Positions 12,310-24,500 of a DNA stretch of 64,000 nucleotides are shown here, piece by piece. The stretch comes from Rhynchopus euleeides (Eukaryota; Euglenozoa; Diplonemea; Diplonemida; Diplonemidae). The stretch lies in NCBI GenBank assembly GCA_963210315.1, contig OY723306.1:682001-746000 (forward strand), given 5' to 3'. A program made the translations under genes and the position numbers. How positions within the stretch are numbered: position 1 is the first letter of the stretch; every line of letters starts with the position of its first letter. The notes under the pieces are model-generated. The model saw only the letters and a list, made by a program, of their open reading frames with translations. It ran no database searches and was not told where the DNA came from.

Positions 12310-13168
12310 CAGGGATATATTTAAATCATGATTGAGATTGAGGATTTCGGCCCCAGGAAAAAAACCCCTAAAAAAAACCCCTGTTTTTTCTTGGGGGGTT
12401 TTTCCCCCTTTTTTGGGGGTCCCAGTCTCGGGAAATCTGCAGAGAAAGAAAAACTGTGAGGATGGGAACTACCTTGGTGTGAATGAATGAGAGACCTGCT
12501 GCGCTAGCCCCACTAATCAGCCACAGCACGACAGGACTTTCCAGTCTTTTCCCCATCACCCACCAGCTTCACACACAACTCACAACAGTTGAAACAGCAA
12601 AACCCCACCCACGACAGGAAAGGCCTCACAAATGAGAGTTTCGGCAAAAGTCGAAGGCACATTCTGGTGCCACCTTGCTTTGGGGTACTCACGCAAACCC
12701 GCAACCCGGGTTTCCACCCCCCATAAAAACGCGTCGACCAGTTTTACTGGGTCGACGATTGGTAAGCCCCGACAAAGCGTCAACCCGGCTACACTGGTTC
12801 GACGGTCGACGTCGAAGAGAGTATGGTTTTGCAGGAACATATGCTCACTACCGTGGCCTCCGGCGGCTGGGGGGCTCTGCCCCCCAGACCCCCCAGCTAG
12901 CGTGTGCCCATGGCCACCCACCAGCCACGGCACCAAAAAGGTGGCCAATCGTCGACACTTTGACGCACAGTAAATGGCCCCCAGTGACTCAAAAAAATTT
13001 GAGTAGGGTCACCGTGAAGAGGGTTTGATCCGTTGCTGCCAAAAACGACCCTCTCGTGTGGTAGAACGACGCTGTGCCACCCCCATTTTAGAGGGGGAAA
13101 AACAGGGGTTTTTTACGATTGAGAATCTGAAAATCTGCCGAAAACCCCATGATTTAAAGACATCCCTG
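12310..13168. mobile_element. Non-autonomous hAT-type element, 859 bp
   Basis: The terminal inverted repeats agree over 21 bp with two differences: CAGGGAT at each end, then TTTAAATCATG. An exact 8-bp target duplication, CATGCTAC, lies at 12302-12309 and 13169-13176. A CAGGG terminus with an 8-bp duplication is the hAT signature. The interior has no transposase-like frame. Subterminal C- and G-runs (CCCCTGTTTTT near both ends) extend the inverted similarity. Insertion appears recent, since the duplication is unmutated. Confidence 0.85.
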
Positions 13169-13540
13169 CATGCTACTTACCCGTCTGTTTGGGTTGTGAA
13201 CCGCCGGGGAGAAGGTGATGCCGGCTTTATATCCCTTTCCTTTGTTAGATCGCCAAACCAGCGGAATATGCGTTTCCCTCCTGAGGGGGAGGGGTTTAGT
13301 TTGACGGCAAATCGCTTTGAGGCGAGCCCCCACCCCCCCCACCCACATAGAAGTGGTCCACCTGTTGGAGCACATCGCCTCCTAACACCGAGTGGATGCC
13401 ACATTTTGTTCGCCTTTGCACCGCCCGCATTTTTTTGGCCATTGCGCACGACCCAACAGAAATGGGCCCACCCACCCACCAGCTTGCTTCATCACCGTAG
13501 CGAAGACCGCTCACAGCCACTACCCACCACCACCACCGCA

Positions 13541-13541
13541 G
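13541..13541 (+). promoter_or_regulatory. Candidate acceptor AG before the 13612 ORF
   Basis: The tract CCACCACCACCACCGCAG ends at 13541, about 70 nt upstream of the ATG at 13612. It resembles the other CCA-rich acceptors here, but the longer leader makes the assignment weaker. Confidence 0.3.
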
Positions 13542-13611
13542 GAACGGGGTGGTAGCAGCCCCGCCCCCCATACCCCCTCCCTCGTTTGGCGGAGGGTACT
13601 GGAGGGGGATC

Positions 13612-14298
13612 ATGCAACGCGTGCTCTGCAAACGTGTGGGGGAGACACTCCCGCAGTTTGTGGCCCGCCTCCCGCCGAGCCGTACGAGCGACGAGGTCTG
13701 CAAGTGGATTGGCGTCGACTGCGAGGATGAGGAGTGGGGGGTCGAGGAGGTGGGCATCACGGTGCAGGCGGAGTTTGAGAAGTTCTGCAGCCCAGAGCGG
13801 ATGGCGGCAGACAACTCGCGGCGGAAGCAGCTCATTACAATGGATGCGTTGAGCAAGGCTGTTTTTGAGAAGCATGGGACCATCCAGGCAAAATGGAACT
13901 GCTTTGTCGACCGGTCAGAAGTTGACGACCTCTGGCTTCGCGCCTGCAACCTGCTCTACGACAGCGGGTTTGAAAACCGAATCCAGGTCAGCCCCGCAAC
14001 CGCAACCAGCTCTACGCACTGCCTCGCGGTCCACACAACAGACTACACAGACATAAACCTGCAGAATCACATTGTCAAATCAATCCGCTCGTTAGGCATT
14101 GACTCGCCCCTACTCCTGAAGCCCACAGCTGCATCTGCCTTGGGGCTCTACCCAGGGGTCGCCCCTTGGGGCGACCGTGCCACTATTATCCGTGCCACAC
14201 CGCAGGGGCAGACGGTGATCCTCACCGAGGCTGAGTTCAGAAAACGCTCCTCAATGCGCCACACTCTCTTCTCGGCAAAGGTGACCGATGCGCTATGA
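13612..14298 (+). CDS. Hypothetical protein, 228 residues
   Basis: ATG at 13612 to TGA at 14296-14298. The open frame extends upstream to 13549 but without an ATG, so 13612 is the first usable start. The N-terminal half is charged and helical (SDEVCKWIGVDCEDEEWGVEEV). The middle has PERMAADNSRRKQLITMDAL and a Trp-rich segment, and the C-terminal part is mixed. No signal peptide or membrane segment is seen and I do not recognise the family. Codon use is like the neighbouring host genes. It sits between two hAT-type insertions (12310-13168 and 14983-15845) but is not part of either. It could be the last exon of a longer gene. Confidence 0.6.
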   Translation: MQRVLCKRVGETLPQFVARLPPSRTSDEVCKWIGVDCEDEEWGVEEVGITVQAEFEKFCSPERMAADNSRRKQLITMDALSKAVFEKHGTIQAKWNCFVDRSEVDDLWLRACNLLYDSGFENRIQVSPATATSSTHCLAVHTTDYTDINLQNHIVKSIRSLGIDSPLLLKPTAASALGLYPGVAPWGDRATIIRATPQGQTVILTEAEFRKRSSMRHTLFSAKVTDAL

Positions 14299-14982
14299 TT
14301 GGATATCGCAGTGGCGGGTGTAGGGTGCGGGGGGGGGGGAGGGTGATCCGTGCGTATTTGGCACTGCCACATATAAAGAGATCCACGCGGCATGCGTGTT
14401 TGGGAGAATGGGGGGGGGGGGCAAGGAGGAGCAGGGTTGGGGAGAGGGGCTGGTTTTCAACGCCCCCCTCTCTCTCTCTCTCTCTCGCTCCCCGCTCCTT
14501 TCCCCCCCTCTCACGCACACACATGCCCCGTCGCATTTTTTTTTGCCATATCCTAGCTGATCGTGTGGTAGTGCTGCTAGACGACGCACATGCGCTTACG
14601 CGCAGGCACGCATGTAGAACGCTGAACGAGGAGGTGTGTGGGTGAGAGTAGGTCACAGGTTGCTTGCTGTGGCAAGGGGTGTGTGAGGAGGAGGAGGATG
14701 AGGGGATGATGTGGACATGGGTCATTTTTTTTGTCCCCCTGCGCAGCACGCCCGTCCGCCGCCCCCACCGCTGTTACGGAGGGGTTAGAAGGTTACGGAA
14801 GGGGGGGGGGGTGCGGCAGAAACAAAACGAAACGTGTGGCACATGAATGCCTCTCTGTGTGTGTGCTCTGTTGCCACAAAACCGGACATGCAAACTCCGG
14901 GTGTGGAGCTGCCCCTGTGACAATAACCGATGCCGGTTCTGCCCTGTTGGAACACGAGTGTGCACCCCACTCCCCCCCCCAC
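14299..14982. other. Spacer, no gene seen
   Basis: Low-complexity spacer with homopurine, homopyrimidine and (TC)n tracts between the 13612 gene and the second hAT-type element. No frame or RNA gene is recognisable. Confidence 0.5.
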
Positions 14983-15845
14983 CAGGGGTAGTCATAAGGA
15001 AAGGGGGTTTTACCCCCGGGCCCCGGGCCCCGGCTTATGGGCCCGGGCCCCGGATCAGGGGGAGGTTCGGGAACCGGGGCCCGGGTGACTTGCAGTGCAC
15101 TCGGCACCCCAAAAATGGCCGCAATTTGTTGTTTCGTGCTGGCAGAGTCCGGGGTAGTAAAAAATATCCAGTTTTTCCCTCCGGAAAAAATACTCAGATC
15201 GGGTGCACAAAGTGCGAAAACCACTAGAAATGGAGCTGTTCGGACATGCCGAACCAGGGTGGCTGTGAAACCTTCGACCCGTGGAATCGCAATTTCCCCC
15301 CTCCATTGCACTTTTCGGGATCCATGCGGATCGCAGTGGGGTCATTTTGGTGGGATCGGTGTCAAGCTTCATCCATGTAATGCGGGTCTGCTTCAGGCAC
15401 TTTTGAAGGGAAATGGTGACTGGCAGGCAGCTCGCCCACCCACACCACCCACCCAGCGGGACCCCCCTCACACATTTCCCAAAAACCCGTTCTTTTGAAC
15501 GTTTGGAATCTGTGCGGATCGTGGTGGGGTCATTTTGGTCATGGGGCGCCAGTTTACACCCCTTACTGATGGCTCCCAAAAGGCGGTATTCCTGAGGGAA
15601 ACCCACCTACCAAGGCACCCCAGAACCCGGACCGGCGGTGCGATGGACCCAGCTCCACCAATTCCCCGAAAAATGGTCGCATTTGATCGCACGGAGCTCG
15701 TGGGGTCTGAGATTTTTTTCCGGCCCCGGAGGTAAATAGCTAGGTGAATGTTAAATCAGCCAAAAGAGTTTTTCAGCAGAAATCTCCCTTTAAAAAAATC
15801 TGAGAAAATGTCCGGGGCCCGGGCCCCGGCTTATGACTACTCCTG
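14983..15845. mobile_element. Non-autonomous hAT-type element, 863 bp
   Basis: Inverted termini CAGGGGTAGTCATAAG (left) and the complement of CAGGAGTAGTCATAAG (right) differ at one base. The 8-bp duplication CCCCCCAC is exact at 14975-14982 and 15846-15853. Blocks of CCCGGGCCCCGG near both ends make strong inverted structure. The interior has a diverged internal duplication (GTGGGGTCATTTTGGT at 15338-15353 and again near 15523-15538) but no transposase frame. Confidence 0.85.
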
Positions 15846-15876
15846 CCCCCCACCCCCACCCCCTTTCCTGCACAAC

Positions 15877-15950
15877 ACAGGCCGGATATAGCACTGGATT
15901 TCAGACACAACCTGCATAACGAGTGAAGGGAGGTCGTTCTTGTGCTTCTC
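15877..15950 (+). repeat. RepB, copy 2
   Basis: About 75 bp matching copy 1 at 11170-11278 with a few substitutions, starting ACAGGCCGGA and continuing GCACTGGATTTCAGACACAA to TTCTTGTGCTTC. It begins some 30 bp after the right end of the hAT-type element. Confidence 0.65.
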
Positions 15951-16139
15951 TTTCAACCCCCCCCCCCCCACCCCCTTTCCGTTGGGGAACAAACGTGCCC
16001 CACCACACCCTATCATCCTTGCCACAGGGTATCACAGATCACCACTCGGGTGGTCAGGCGGGGGCGGTGGATTCACAGCAGACGAGTCCCCCGGCACCGG
16101 CAGCACCGTTGGCGTACCTCCACCTCGTGTGATATCCAC

Positions 16140-16142
<3 letters not shown>

Positions 16143-16182
<40 letters not shown>
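16143..16182 (+). repeat. (CA)n microsatellite at the LINE 5' end
   Basis: Twenty CA units immediately followed by G at 16183, so the tract ends in CAG. The LINE sequence starts here. A second (CA)n tract lies at the LINE 3' end (24777-24811), consistent with insertion into one microsatellite. Confidence 0.85.
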
Positions 16183-16184
<2 letters not shown>

Positions 16185-16208
16185 AGGAGAGAGGGATACA
16201 CGGGCAGA

Positions 16209-18588
16209 ATGTCACAGGCCGACCTCCACGGGGTCTCCTCCGGTAACACCGGTCCCCAGGCCGGTGGCCAACAGGCCGCCCCCCTGCCCCCCCTCGAATT
16301 TACAGAGCCTCGCAGATACGAGCTCCAGCCCCTCCCCCCCCTCTACGGCGCCACCCACGTGCGCGCCATCCTCCAGCACCTCCACTGGGATGCGGTGCTG
16401 GACGGATTAGAGGGTGGCGTCGCCGTCCTCGCCGCCGAGCGCCCCCCCACCCACGGCTCCCCCCCCACATGGACCCTCACGGTCAACGGGAAGGAGGTGG
16501 TCCTGACGGACACGCTGCTCCTCGAGGAGCAGAAGCAGCAGGAGGCGGCCGCGAAGAAAAAGGCCGAGGATGTAGCCCGCCTGAAGCGGCGCTACGATAG
16601 CGTCAGCGAGAGGCTCCAGGCGGAGCGCGCCGACGCAGCGAGAGCGGGAAGGGCCGCGAAGTCGCAGGCCAGTGGCGCCGTAGGACGGACCGGGCGAGGC
16701 GGCGGTGCGGCAGCAGCAGCAAAGCAGCACGCCCAGCAGGCGCAACAGCGGGTGACCAGGCTCCAGAAGGACCTGGAGAAGATCGCCGGGAGCCTGAGGG
16801 AGCTCGGCCACGACCCCGCGCCGACCGCCCCCGACACCGCCGCGGGTGATGGTGTGGCCTGGCAATCCGAGATGCTGGGTCTGCGCCGCCTACTGCAGGA
16901 GCAGGACGCGCGTCGCCAGCAGTTGGAGGAGCAGGTGGGGCAGTTGCAGCTGGGTCACAACAACCTAGCTGATCAGGCGTCGCAGCAGGTGTCGCAGCTG
17001 CAGGAACTGCTGGGTTCCCAGGCGCAGGAGCACGGGCTGCACATGCAGCGTGTGGGGGATCGCCTCGGCCGCCAGGAGCAGCGGCTTGAGGAGCAGGCGA
17101 CCCTGCTGCAGCGCCTCCAAGAGCGCAAACCCGCCTCCCCCCCCCGCCACCGCCCCCACGCAGGAAGCAGCGCGGGAGCTGAAGGAAGTGAAGGTGCACC
17201 TCCGGAGGCAGGAGGGGTCCCTTGCCAAGGTCGCAGAAGCCCAGCAGTCGCTGGGCGAGGCCGTCCCCCTCCTCCACAAGCGGGTCGGGGTGCTGGAGCA
17301 GGGGGCGAAAGGGGCGGCAGCAGGCGCCGACCTGCAGCGGGTGGCGACCGAGCTCGCCAGCATGGGTAGCCGCCTGGAAGAGCAGGGCCGTGCGCACGCG
17401 GCAGAGATGGCTACGGCGCGGAAGGGCTGGGAAGCCAGCCGCAAGGCCCTCGAAGACGACATGCGGGGCCAGCTTGCGCAGCGGGACGCCCAGATCCGCC
17501 AGGCGCAGGTGGAACGGGACGGCCTCGCAGCCGACCTGCACGAGGCGCGCAAGGCCATGCTAGGCCTGCAGGGAACAGCGGGTCAGCAGGAGCCCCTGTC
17601 CCACCTCCAGGCGCTGCAGCTCCAAGCGGAGGTCGACAAGGTCCGCGCGGACCTCGAGGCCCAGCGCGCGCTGGAGCAGCGACGCCTCGACGCCGCGGTG
17701 GCAGAGCTGCGCAAGTCGTGGGAGGCGCAGCAGGGGGAAGCCGTGGTGTGCGACCTGCGGCTGCAGACGGAACGCCTGGGTGTCGCGGTGAAGGACCTGC
17801 GGGCCTCCTGCGAAGCCCAGCGCAAGGAAGCCACGGCCGCCCAGCAGCTGTCGGCGCAGGCGTCCGTGGAGCAGGGGGCACGCCTCCAGGGCCGGCTGGA
17901 CGAGGTGTGTGGGGAGCTGCGGGAGGCCTGCGAAGCGCAGATGGTGCGCCTCCAACAGGCCGGAAGGGAGGAGGGCGAGAAGGTGCAGCGCCAGCTGTCA
18001 CAGCAGGCCAGCGAGCTCGGACAGAGCTGGCAGGGACTGCTGGAGGGGGTGCGCGACGCAGAGGAGGGCCGGAAGCGGCAGCATCAGGAGATGCTAAGCA
18101 CGGTGAAGCGGGAGTTAGGCATCGACACGAGAGGGCGGAGTGGGTCCAAGGGGGCGAAGGGCAAGGCACCGCCGAAGCCCGCGGCCGGTCCGGCTATGGA
18201 TGCCCCGCCAGCGCCCCCAGCCGCCGCCACCACCCCTTCCTCCTCCACCACCACCTCCACCTCCACCCCTGCCCCGCCCGGGGACTCACACAGCAAACCA
18301 GTGTCACCCGTGGCACCCGAGACACCAGCAACAGCGAACGCTGCCCCTACCCCTGCGCAGCCAGCAGCAGTGCCGCCGGCAGCACCGGCGCCGCCTGCCC
18401 AGCCCGCCCCGCCGGCCCCACCTCTCAGAGACCTAGCGCCCACGGCGGATGCCGGGGATAAGGCCCCACCGGGTAGGGAGGCGGGAGCCAGCAGGAACGG
18501 GAGGGTCAGGCAGGCCTCCATCACGGCGTATCTGAGGCCCCGCTCCAACCGCCTTACTCCCTACCCGCAGAAGCAAGAGGAGGAGTAG
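16209..18588 (+). CDS. LINE ORF1, long coiled-coil protein, with one frame change
   Basis: Starts at the ATG at 16209 (MSQADLHGVSSG), 26 nt after the (CA)n-CAG junction. The first frame carries a Pro-rich head, a short folded-looking segment around residues 45-105, and then Gln/Arg/Leu heptads. At the nine-C run 17137-17145 the coding pattern moves one base forward to the frame that ends at TAG 18586-18588. The heptads resume at once (AARELKEVKVHLRRQEG). The total is about 793 residues, mostly coiled coil, with a Pro/Ala/Thr-rich tail. LINE ORF1 products bind the element RNA as coiled-coil trimers, but no RNA-binding motif is recognisable here. The frame change may be a sequencing slip, a real indel or programmed slippage. 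Confidence 0.75.
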
Positions 18589-21500
18589 GGGGGCGGGCAT
18601 CCCGGCCAGCGGGGAGGACCCGTGCAAGCGATCGATGTTCCCCCTGGCCGGGGTGCCGACCATGTCTGGGGACGATGCACACTTGCCGCCGGGCCCCCAG
18701 CCGCGCCCCACCCCGAGAAACAGGAGGTCTCGGGGCCGACACAAACACCTCCAAATAGAACACCAAATAGAACCCCAACCCCAACATCGCCCCCAACCCC
18801 ACCTAGACCCAGCCGAGCCGCTGTGTGGGCAGGAGATACCCAGACAACGGCCCCGGAGAGCTGGAACCCCGTAGATGTGGCGTCAGGGGCAGGAGAACCC
18901 CGGCGCCTCCGTGGGGGGGGACAGGAGTACTCCCCCTCCACCATAGAGCAGGACGAGCAGTGGCTGACGCAGGCTGCAAGGAGACTGATGGCGCTCCGGG
19001 TACCAGTGCCTAAGGATGGCAACTGTCAGTACGCCGGCCTTGCAGAGCAGTGCGCGGAGTGGACAGCAGAAGGGTTGCGTGCAGCGGTGGCGACATCCAT
19101 GCGGCAAGACGCAGAGCGCAGGGCCTCGTACGTGCCTGACCACGACGACCCGCAAGCTCCTGCATCCTACGACGACTACATCGAGAGACAGACGCGTCTA
19201 GGGACATACGGGGACGCGGCCACACTTCGGGTTGCGGCAGAAGTCCTGGATGCGCAGGTGTGGCTGCTCGCCTCCAACAGCAAGCAATACATGACCCGGT
19301 GTGGGAAGGGTGCCAAGGTGCTGGGGCTTACGTGGAGGCCCTTCCACTACGATGTGCTTCGCCTTCCCCTGAGCCTGGCCCGGGAGCTAGCTGCGACGCC
19401 GGCAAACCAGTGGACTATCCCTGCAGATCTTCCCACGCCCGCCCCAGCCGCTGCAGGCGGGGCGCGCGCACCTTCAGCCAGCCAAGGACCCACGGCGCCG
19501 CCGCCCCTGCGGCGATTGAGGCGCCCTGCACACCAATTATCATCGCCCGGAGTGCTCAGGGTGGCGACAGCTAACGTAACGTCGCTGCAAACGCACCTCG
19601 GCGACGTGGCGGGACTGAAGGCGGATGTTGTGGCCCTGCAGGAAACTCGTACGCCAGACCCGAGCAAGGGCACGCACAATGGCTACTTCGCAGCCCACGG
19701 CTGGGCTATGCACTGGGGCAAGGGCATGCCCAGGGTCGCAGGCGCGAACGGCCGCGAACAAACGAAGCCCGGGGGCGTGGCTGTCATGGTGAAGGAGGGC
19801 CTGGTCGCACAAGTGGTGCAGCCGAAGACCACGCAGGAAAAGAAGCTCTACGACAGCACCCGCATGGTACACGTCGTGCTAGCGATTGGAGACGGCAAAA
19901 CGGCTCTTCACATCCTGTGCGTCTACGGTCACTCGGGGTCCGAAGTGGGCGAACAGCGGGAAGCCCTCCTGCAAGAGACGCTCGATCACGCAGCTGGCTT
20001 GGGACAGGTACCCGTCCTGCTGATGGGGGACCTGAACACCAACCCAGAAACCAGCGCTGTCCTGTCCCAGGCGTGCCGGGTGGGCGGCTGGGTCGACGCG
20101 GCGACGACGCATGCGGACCTCGCACAGCAGAGCGTGCAGAACACCTGCTGGGCATCGGAGAACGGCACCCGGCTGGACATCTGCCTAATGAACCCCTGCG
20201 CAGCGCCGGCACTGCGTCGAGTCGAGGTGGCAAAGCGGGGAGACTACAACATACCCACACACTGCCCGCTCTTCGTCGATCTGGACCTCACTGCCTTCCG
20301 CCGCCCCAAAAAGATCTGCATCCTCCCCACCCCTTTCCCTGCGGGCAAGCCCAAGCTGGGGGACGCTGCAGCAAGAGGGGTGATGCAGGACGTACTAGCA
20401 GAGGGGGAACTACGTCACGGAGCGACGGCCGCGCAGCTCCTCCACCGAGCTTCCACCTGCGGCGAGCGCTTCCTGAAGCGTGTCCATGTGGGCCACCTGG
20501 AGAGACAGGAAGCGGCCTACACGGGCAGGGCGGAGGGCTACCGTATGCAGTGGTCGCGGACGGCTACCAAGCACCATCCCGCTTCTGCACGGGGGGCAGG
20601 AGACATGAACACCCGGGCGAAGGACGGGCTGCTAGGGAACATTCGATGCCTGGTCAAAGAAGGCCTCAAACGCCTGCAGGCAGAAAAACCATACGGCCTC
20701 ACGAACGGGGAGGAGCACGCCTGGAACGCCGCGAAGAAGCGCCTAAGGGAGGGCGGCCTCCCCCAGGGGCTGCAAGCGGCGCTGGCGAACACAACCTCGC
20801 AGCTGCCAGACCTGGAGATTCTGGAGCAGGCCCTCATCGTCTTGGAGGGGTCGCAGAGGGGCATGTTTGACAGGCTCCGCGAAGCGAGAATCCGCACCTG
20901 GAAGGCGAGGATGCAGAAGGCTTGGACATACGAGGCAGGGCAGGTGTTTGCGTACCTCGCAGATCGTTTCTGCGCCCCAGCCACCTTCATGCGGCGCGAA
21001 GATGGGTCCTTCACGGCCTGCCCCAAGGAGGCGGACGAGCTGCTGAGAAGCGACACGGCGTGGGGGGGATACTTCCGCAAGTACGCGACAACGCCCGAGC
21101 CCCGGTGGGACACCTTCCGCCAGAGATACCTCCGCTTTCTCCCCGAGACGGCTGACATGGAGTGCAAGACCATCACAGCAGAAGACGTCGGGAAGGCCCT
21201 GGCCAAGATGTCCACGTCCACCTCACCGGGCCTGCACGGCTGGAGGGTCCACGAACTGAGACAACTCCCACACGAACTCCTCAAGCTCTTTGCGGAGGTG
21301 TTCAACGAGGTCGAACGATCGGGCGAGTGGCCGGAACAGTTAATGCATGCCATGATCTGCCTCATCCCCAAGCCTGGCAGCTCAGGCGAGCCTCTATCGC
21401 AGCGCCCCATCAGTATCACCCCTGTGCTGTATAGAGTGTGGGCAGCGATCCGGGTGAAACCGGCACTGAAGTGGTTGGAGACCATCGCACCGGAGGACCT

Positions 21501-24500
21501 GCACGGCTGCCGGCCTGGCCACGGTGCAGAGGACCTCATCTGGCACCTGGCGGCACGCATCGAAGAGGCCCACCTCACGGGGCGACCGCTGCACGGAGTC
21601 GCCCTTGACTTCAAGAAGTGCTTCGACACGGTGCCTATCGACCTCACCTTCCGCCTGGCTGCGGAGCTCGGATTCGACACCCGTGTCCTGCGCACCCTGC
21701 GAGCAGCGTACAGGACGATGCAGCGGCACTTCCGGGCGAGTGGCACCATCGGAGAAGGCTTCCTGCCTACCAACGGCATCATGCAGGGCTGCCCCATCAG
21801 TGTCGTGCTGATTAACGTGCTGGTGGGTGTGTGGATGCGGATGGTCGAACACCGGCAGGACACGAGGGCGCTATCCTTCGTCGACGATGTGTACGCCACA
21901 GCCTCCAGTCCGGAGGTCCTACAAGAGGTGGTGAACGACTCTGCGGATTTCTCTCACGACACCGGGATGGCTATTTGCGCAGAAATTAAGTCCCACGTGT
22001 TCTCAACATCCCCCGGGCCGCTCCGGATCATGTACCGGGCGAGGGACGGCGAGGCCACTCCCCTCCGGCAACGCAACAGCTTTGACTGTCTCGGGGCCAT
22101 GCTGCACGCGCGCCTGATCAGGGAAGGGCGCACAGCGCCCCAGTCCGAGCGCATCGCCCGTCGGAAAGAGGGGGCGCAGCAGAACCTCCGCAGAACCTCA
22201 GCGCTGCCCCTGCCGGTGCAATGGAAAGGGCAGGCGGCTGCGATGACGGCGGGGGCACGGCTGTATTACGATGCCCTCGTAACTCGTTGGGACAGCAAGG
22301 CCATCAGGCGATGGAGGGGCCTCTTCGTCGCCGCGCTCTGGTCTGGCCCACCACGCAGAGCGCAAGAGATCGTGCTGTGTGTCCTCCATCAGGCGCACCG
22401 GGTGGACCCCGCTATCGCTCCTCCCTACCGGCAGATCACCACGTGGGCCAAGCAGATCAAAAAGTGGGGCCACAGCAGGGTGCTGTCCGAGGAAGCATGG
22501 GGGAGCAAAGAGAGGCTTGAGGGGACAGGCCCCCTTGCGCTCTTCTGGGCTGCCCTGCAAGGGATAGGATGGCGCTGGAGTACGGCGACCACCCTGGCCT
22601 ACACGGACGAGGCTGGTCGCGCTGTCACCTTCGACCCTGTTGCAGCAACGCCGAGCGCCTGGGCGATCTTCGCGCACGACCTCCGCCAAACCCTGCGAAA
22701 CGCCACGGCGGGGAAGCTGGCTGAACGCAGAGAGGACTTCCAAGGAGCAGAGCACGGCATTGACGGAAGGGTGACACGTTGCGTCCTGGAGGGGGAGGGC
22801 GCCGCAATTACGGGATACCAGCGAGGCCTCCTCCGCTCTGTCATTGCAGGGGCGGTGCCTGCCCGAGGGCGCACGGGCCTGGGGGAGGTGTGCCGGTACT
22901 GCACAGCTGGGGCCCCGGAGACGGTGTCGCACCTATGGTGGGACTGCGCGGCATGGGAGCCGGTCCGCCAGAAACACCCCGTAGCAGCGAGGGACCGAAC
23001 TGCCTGGCCGGCATGCCTGGCGCAGTGTGGGGTAGCGCCCGTGTACAGATACGGCGTTCCGGAGAACGAGCAGCCGCTGCCCATGTCTTTTGCTGACAGA
23101 ATCACCACCGTGGCGCAGCTGCACCGCTACTTCATCGCAGTCTTGGCGGCGCGACAGGAGAAGGACGGGCTGCTCGACCGCTCTGTACGCCACCACCGCA
23201 CTACAGTCTACCCCTGGGAGTGGAGCACCCCCACCCCCGAGAGTGCCTGCATCCCTGCACTGGCGCCATCCGAAGTCAAGCAGACGTGGGGCAAGCGGCC
23301 CCCAGGCATGTGGGTGGCTCTCTGCGACTGGCTAAGGGGCCTGAAGTGGGGACCGCAGGGGGGTGAGCAAACTGTGACCCTGATGGAGCTAGCCGTGGAC
23401 TTCGAGCTGTCGACGGGCCTCACCCTCCCAGACACCGTGACACGCCGCATCCGCCCCCCTACCCACGTGGACCCGAATAAGAAGGGTGCGAGGGAGGCCC
23501 GCCCGCGCATTCCTGCAGACACGGCCCCGGGGCTCACCCTGTACTTTGACGGTGGCGCGCGCGACAACGGCACCCCCTTCGCTGTGGCGGGGGCAGGGGC
23601 GGTGCTGTACCAAGACGGCTGCAAGGTCTCAGAGAAAGTGCTCCCGCTGCTGAACGTGCGTAGCAACAACATTGCTGAGTACGAGGCGCTACGAGCAGGC
23701 CTGCGCCTCCTCGAGAGGGGCGATGCCCCTGAGGGCCCAGTCACAGTGCGAGGCGACTCCCAGGTGGTGCTGCGGCAGCTCCGAGGGGAATCCCTGTGCC
23801 GGGATGCCGCCCTCCGTCCTCTTTTCCTCAGCACGTCCGCGCTGGCTGCGGACCTCCAACCGAGGTTCACTCTCACGTATGAGCATGTGAAGAGGGAATC
23901 CAACACCGATGCTGACGCCCTCAGCAACGCCGCGATGGATGAGGCTGAAAGGCTGGGGGCCTCGCGGCAGAAGCTCCAGCAGGACCTCACGGTGTTCCAG
24001 AGCAGTATCCTAGGGAAAGCCGCCTCGCTGAAAGGACTCTGCAGTATGGTGACGAAAGTGGGCAAAGGGCCCTGGCATTGCGGTCATGCTGCCAACTCAA
24101 CGGTCCTCACGGCTCTCGGCGGAACTGTGGCGGCGGGCCTGTCGAGGAGGGCCCAACTGAACCCTGCCACTGAATCGGTGATGCGCAGCCTCCAAGCACA
24201 CCTGGCTGAGCCAGTCCACAGCCGGCAAGATACGGTATTCCATGACCGCGGAATGGCGTGGGCCGCCACCTTCGCCCCACAGCCGCACTACCCAGAGGGC
24301 TGGCAGCAGCCGGCCCAGCAGTGGGCGGCGCGCGGTCGGCAGGCCAACAGCCGGGTGGGACGCCCATGGGAGCGGAGGGGCGCTGCCCCCCGTACTGCCC
24401 CCCCTGGTGCCAGGAGGAACGCAAAGGTGCTTGCCTGCAAGTTGCATTGGAAGCCCCGTTGCTCGGCATGCCAAAAGCGACGCCTCCCAGAGGAGGTGTG

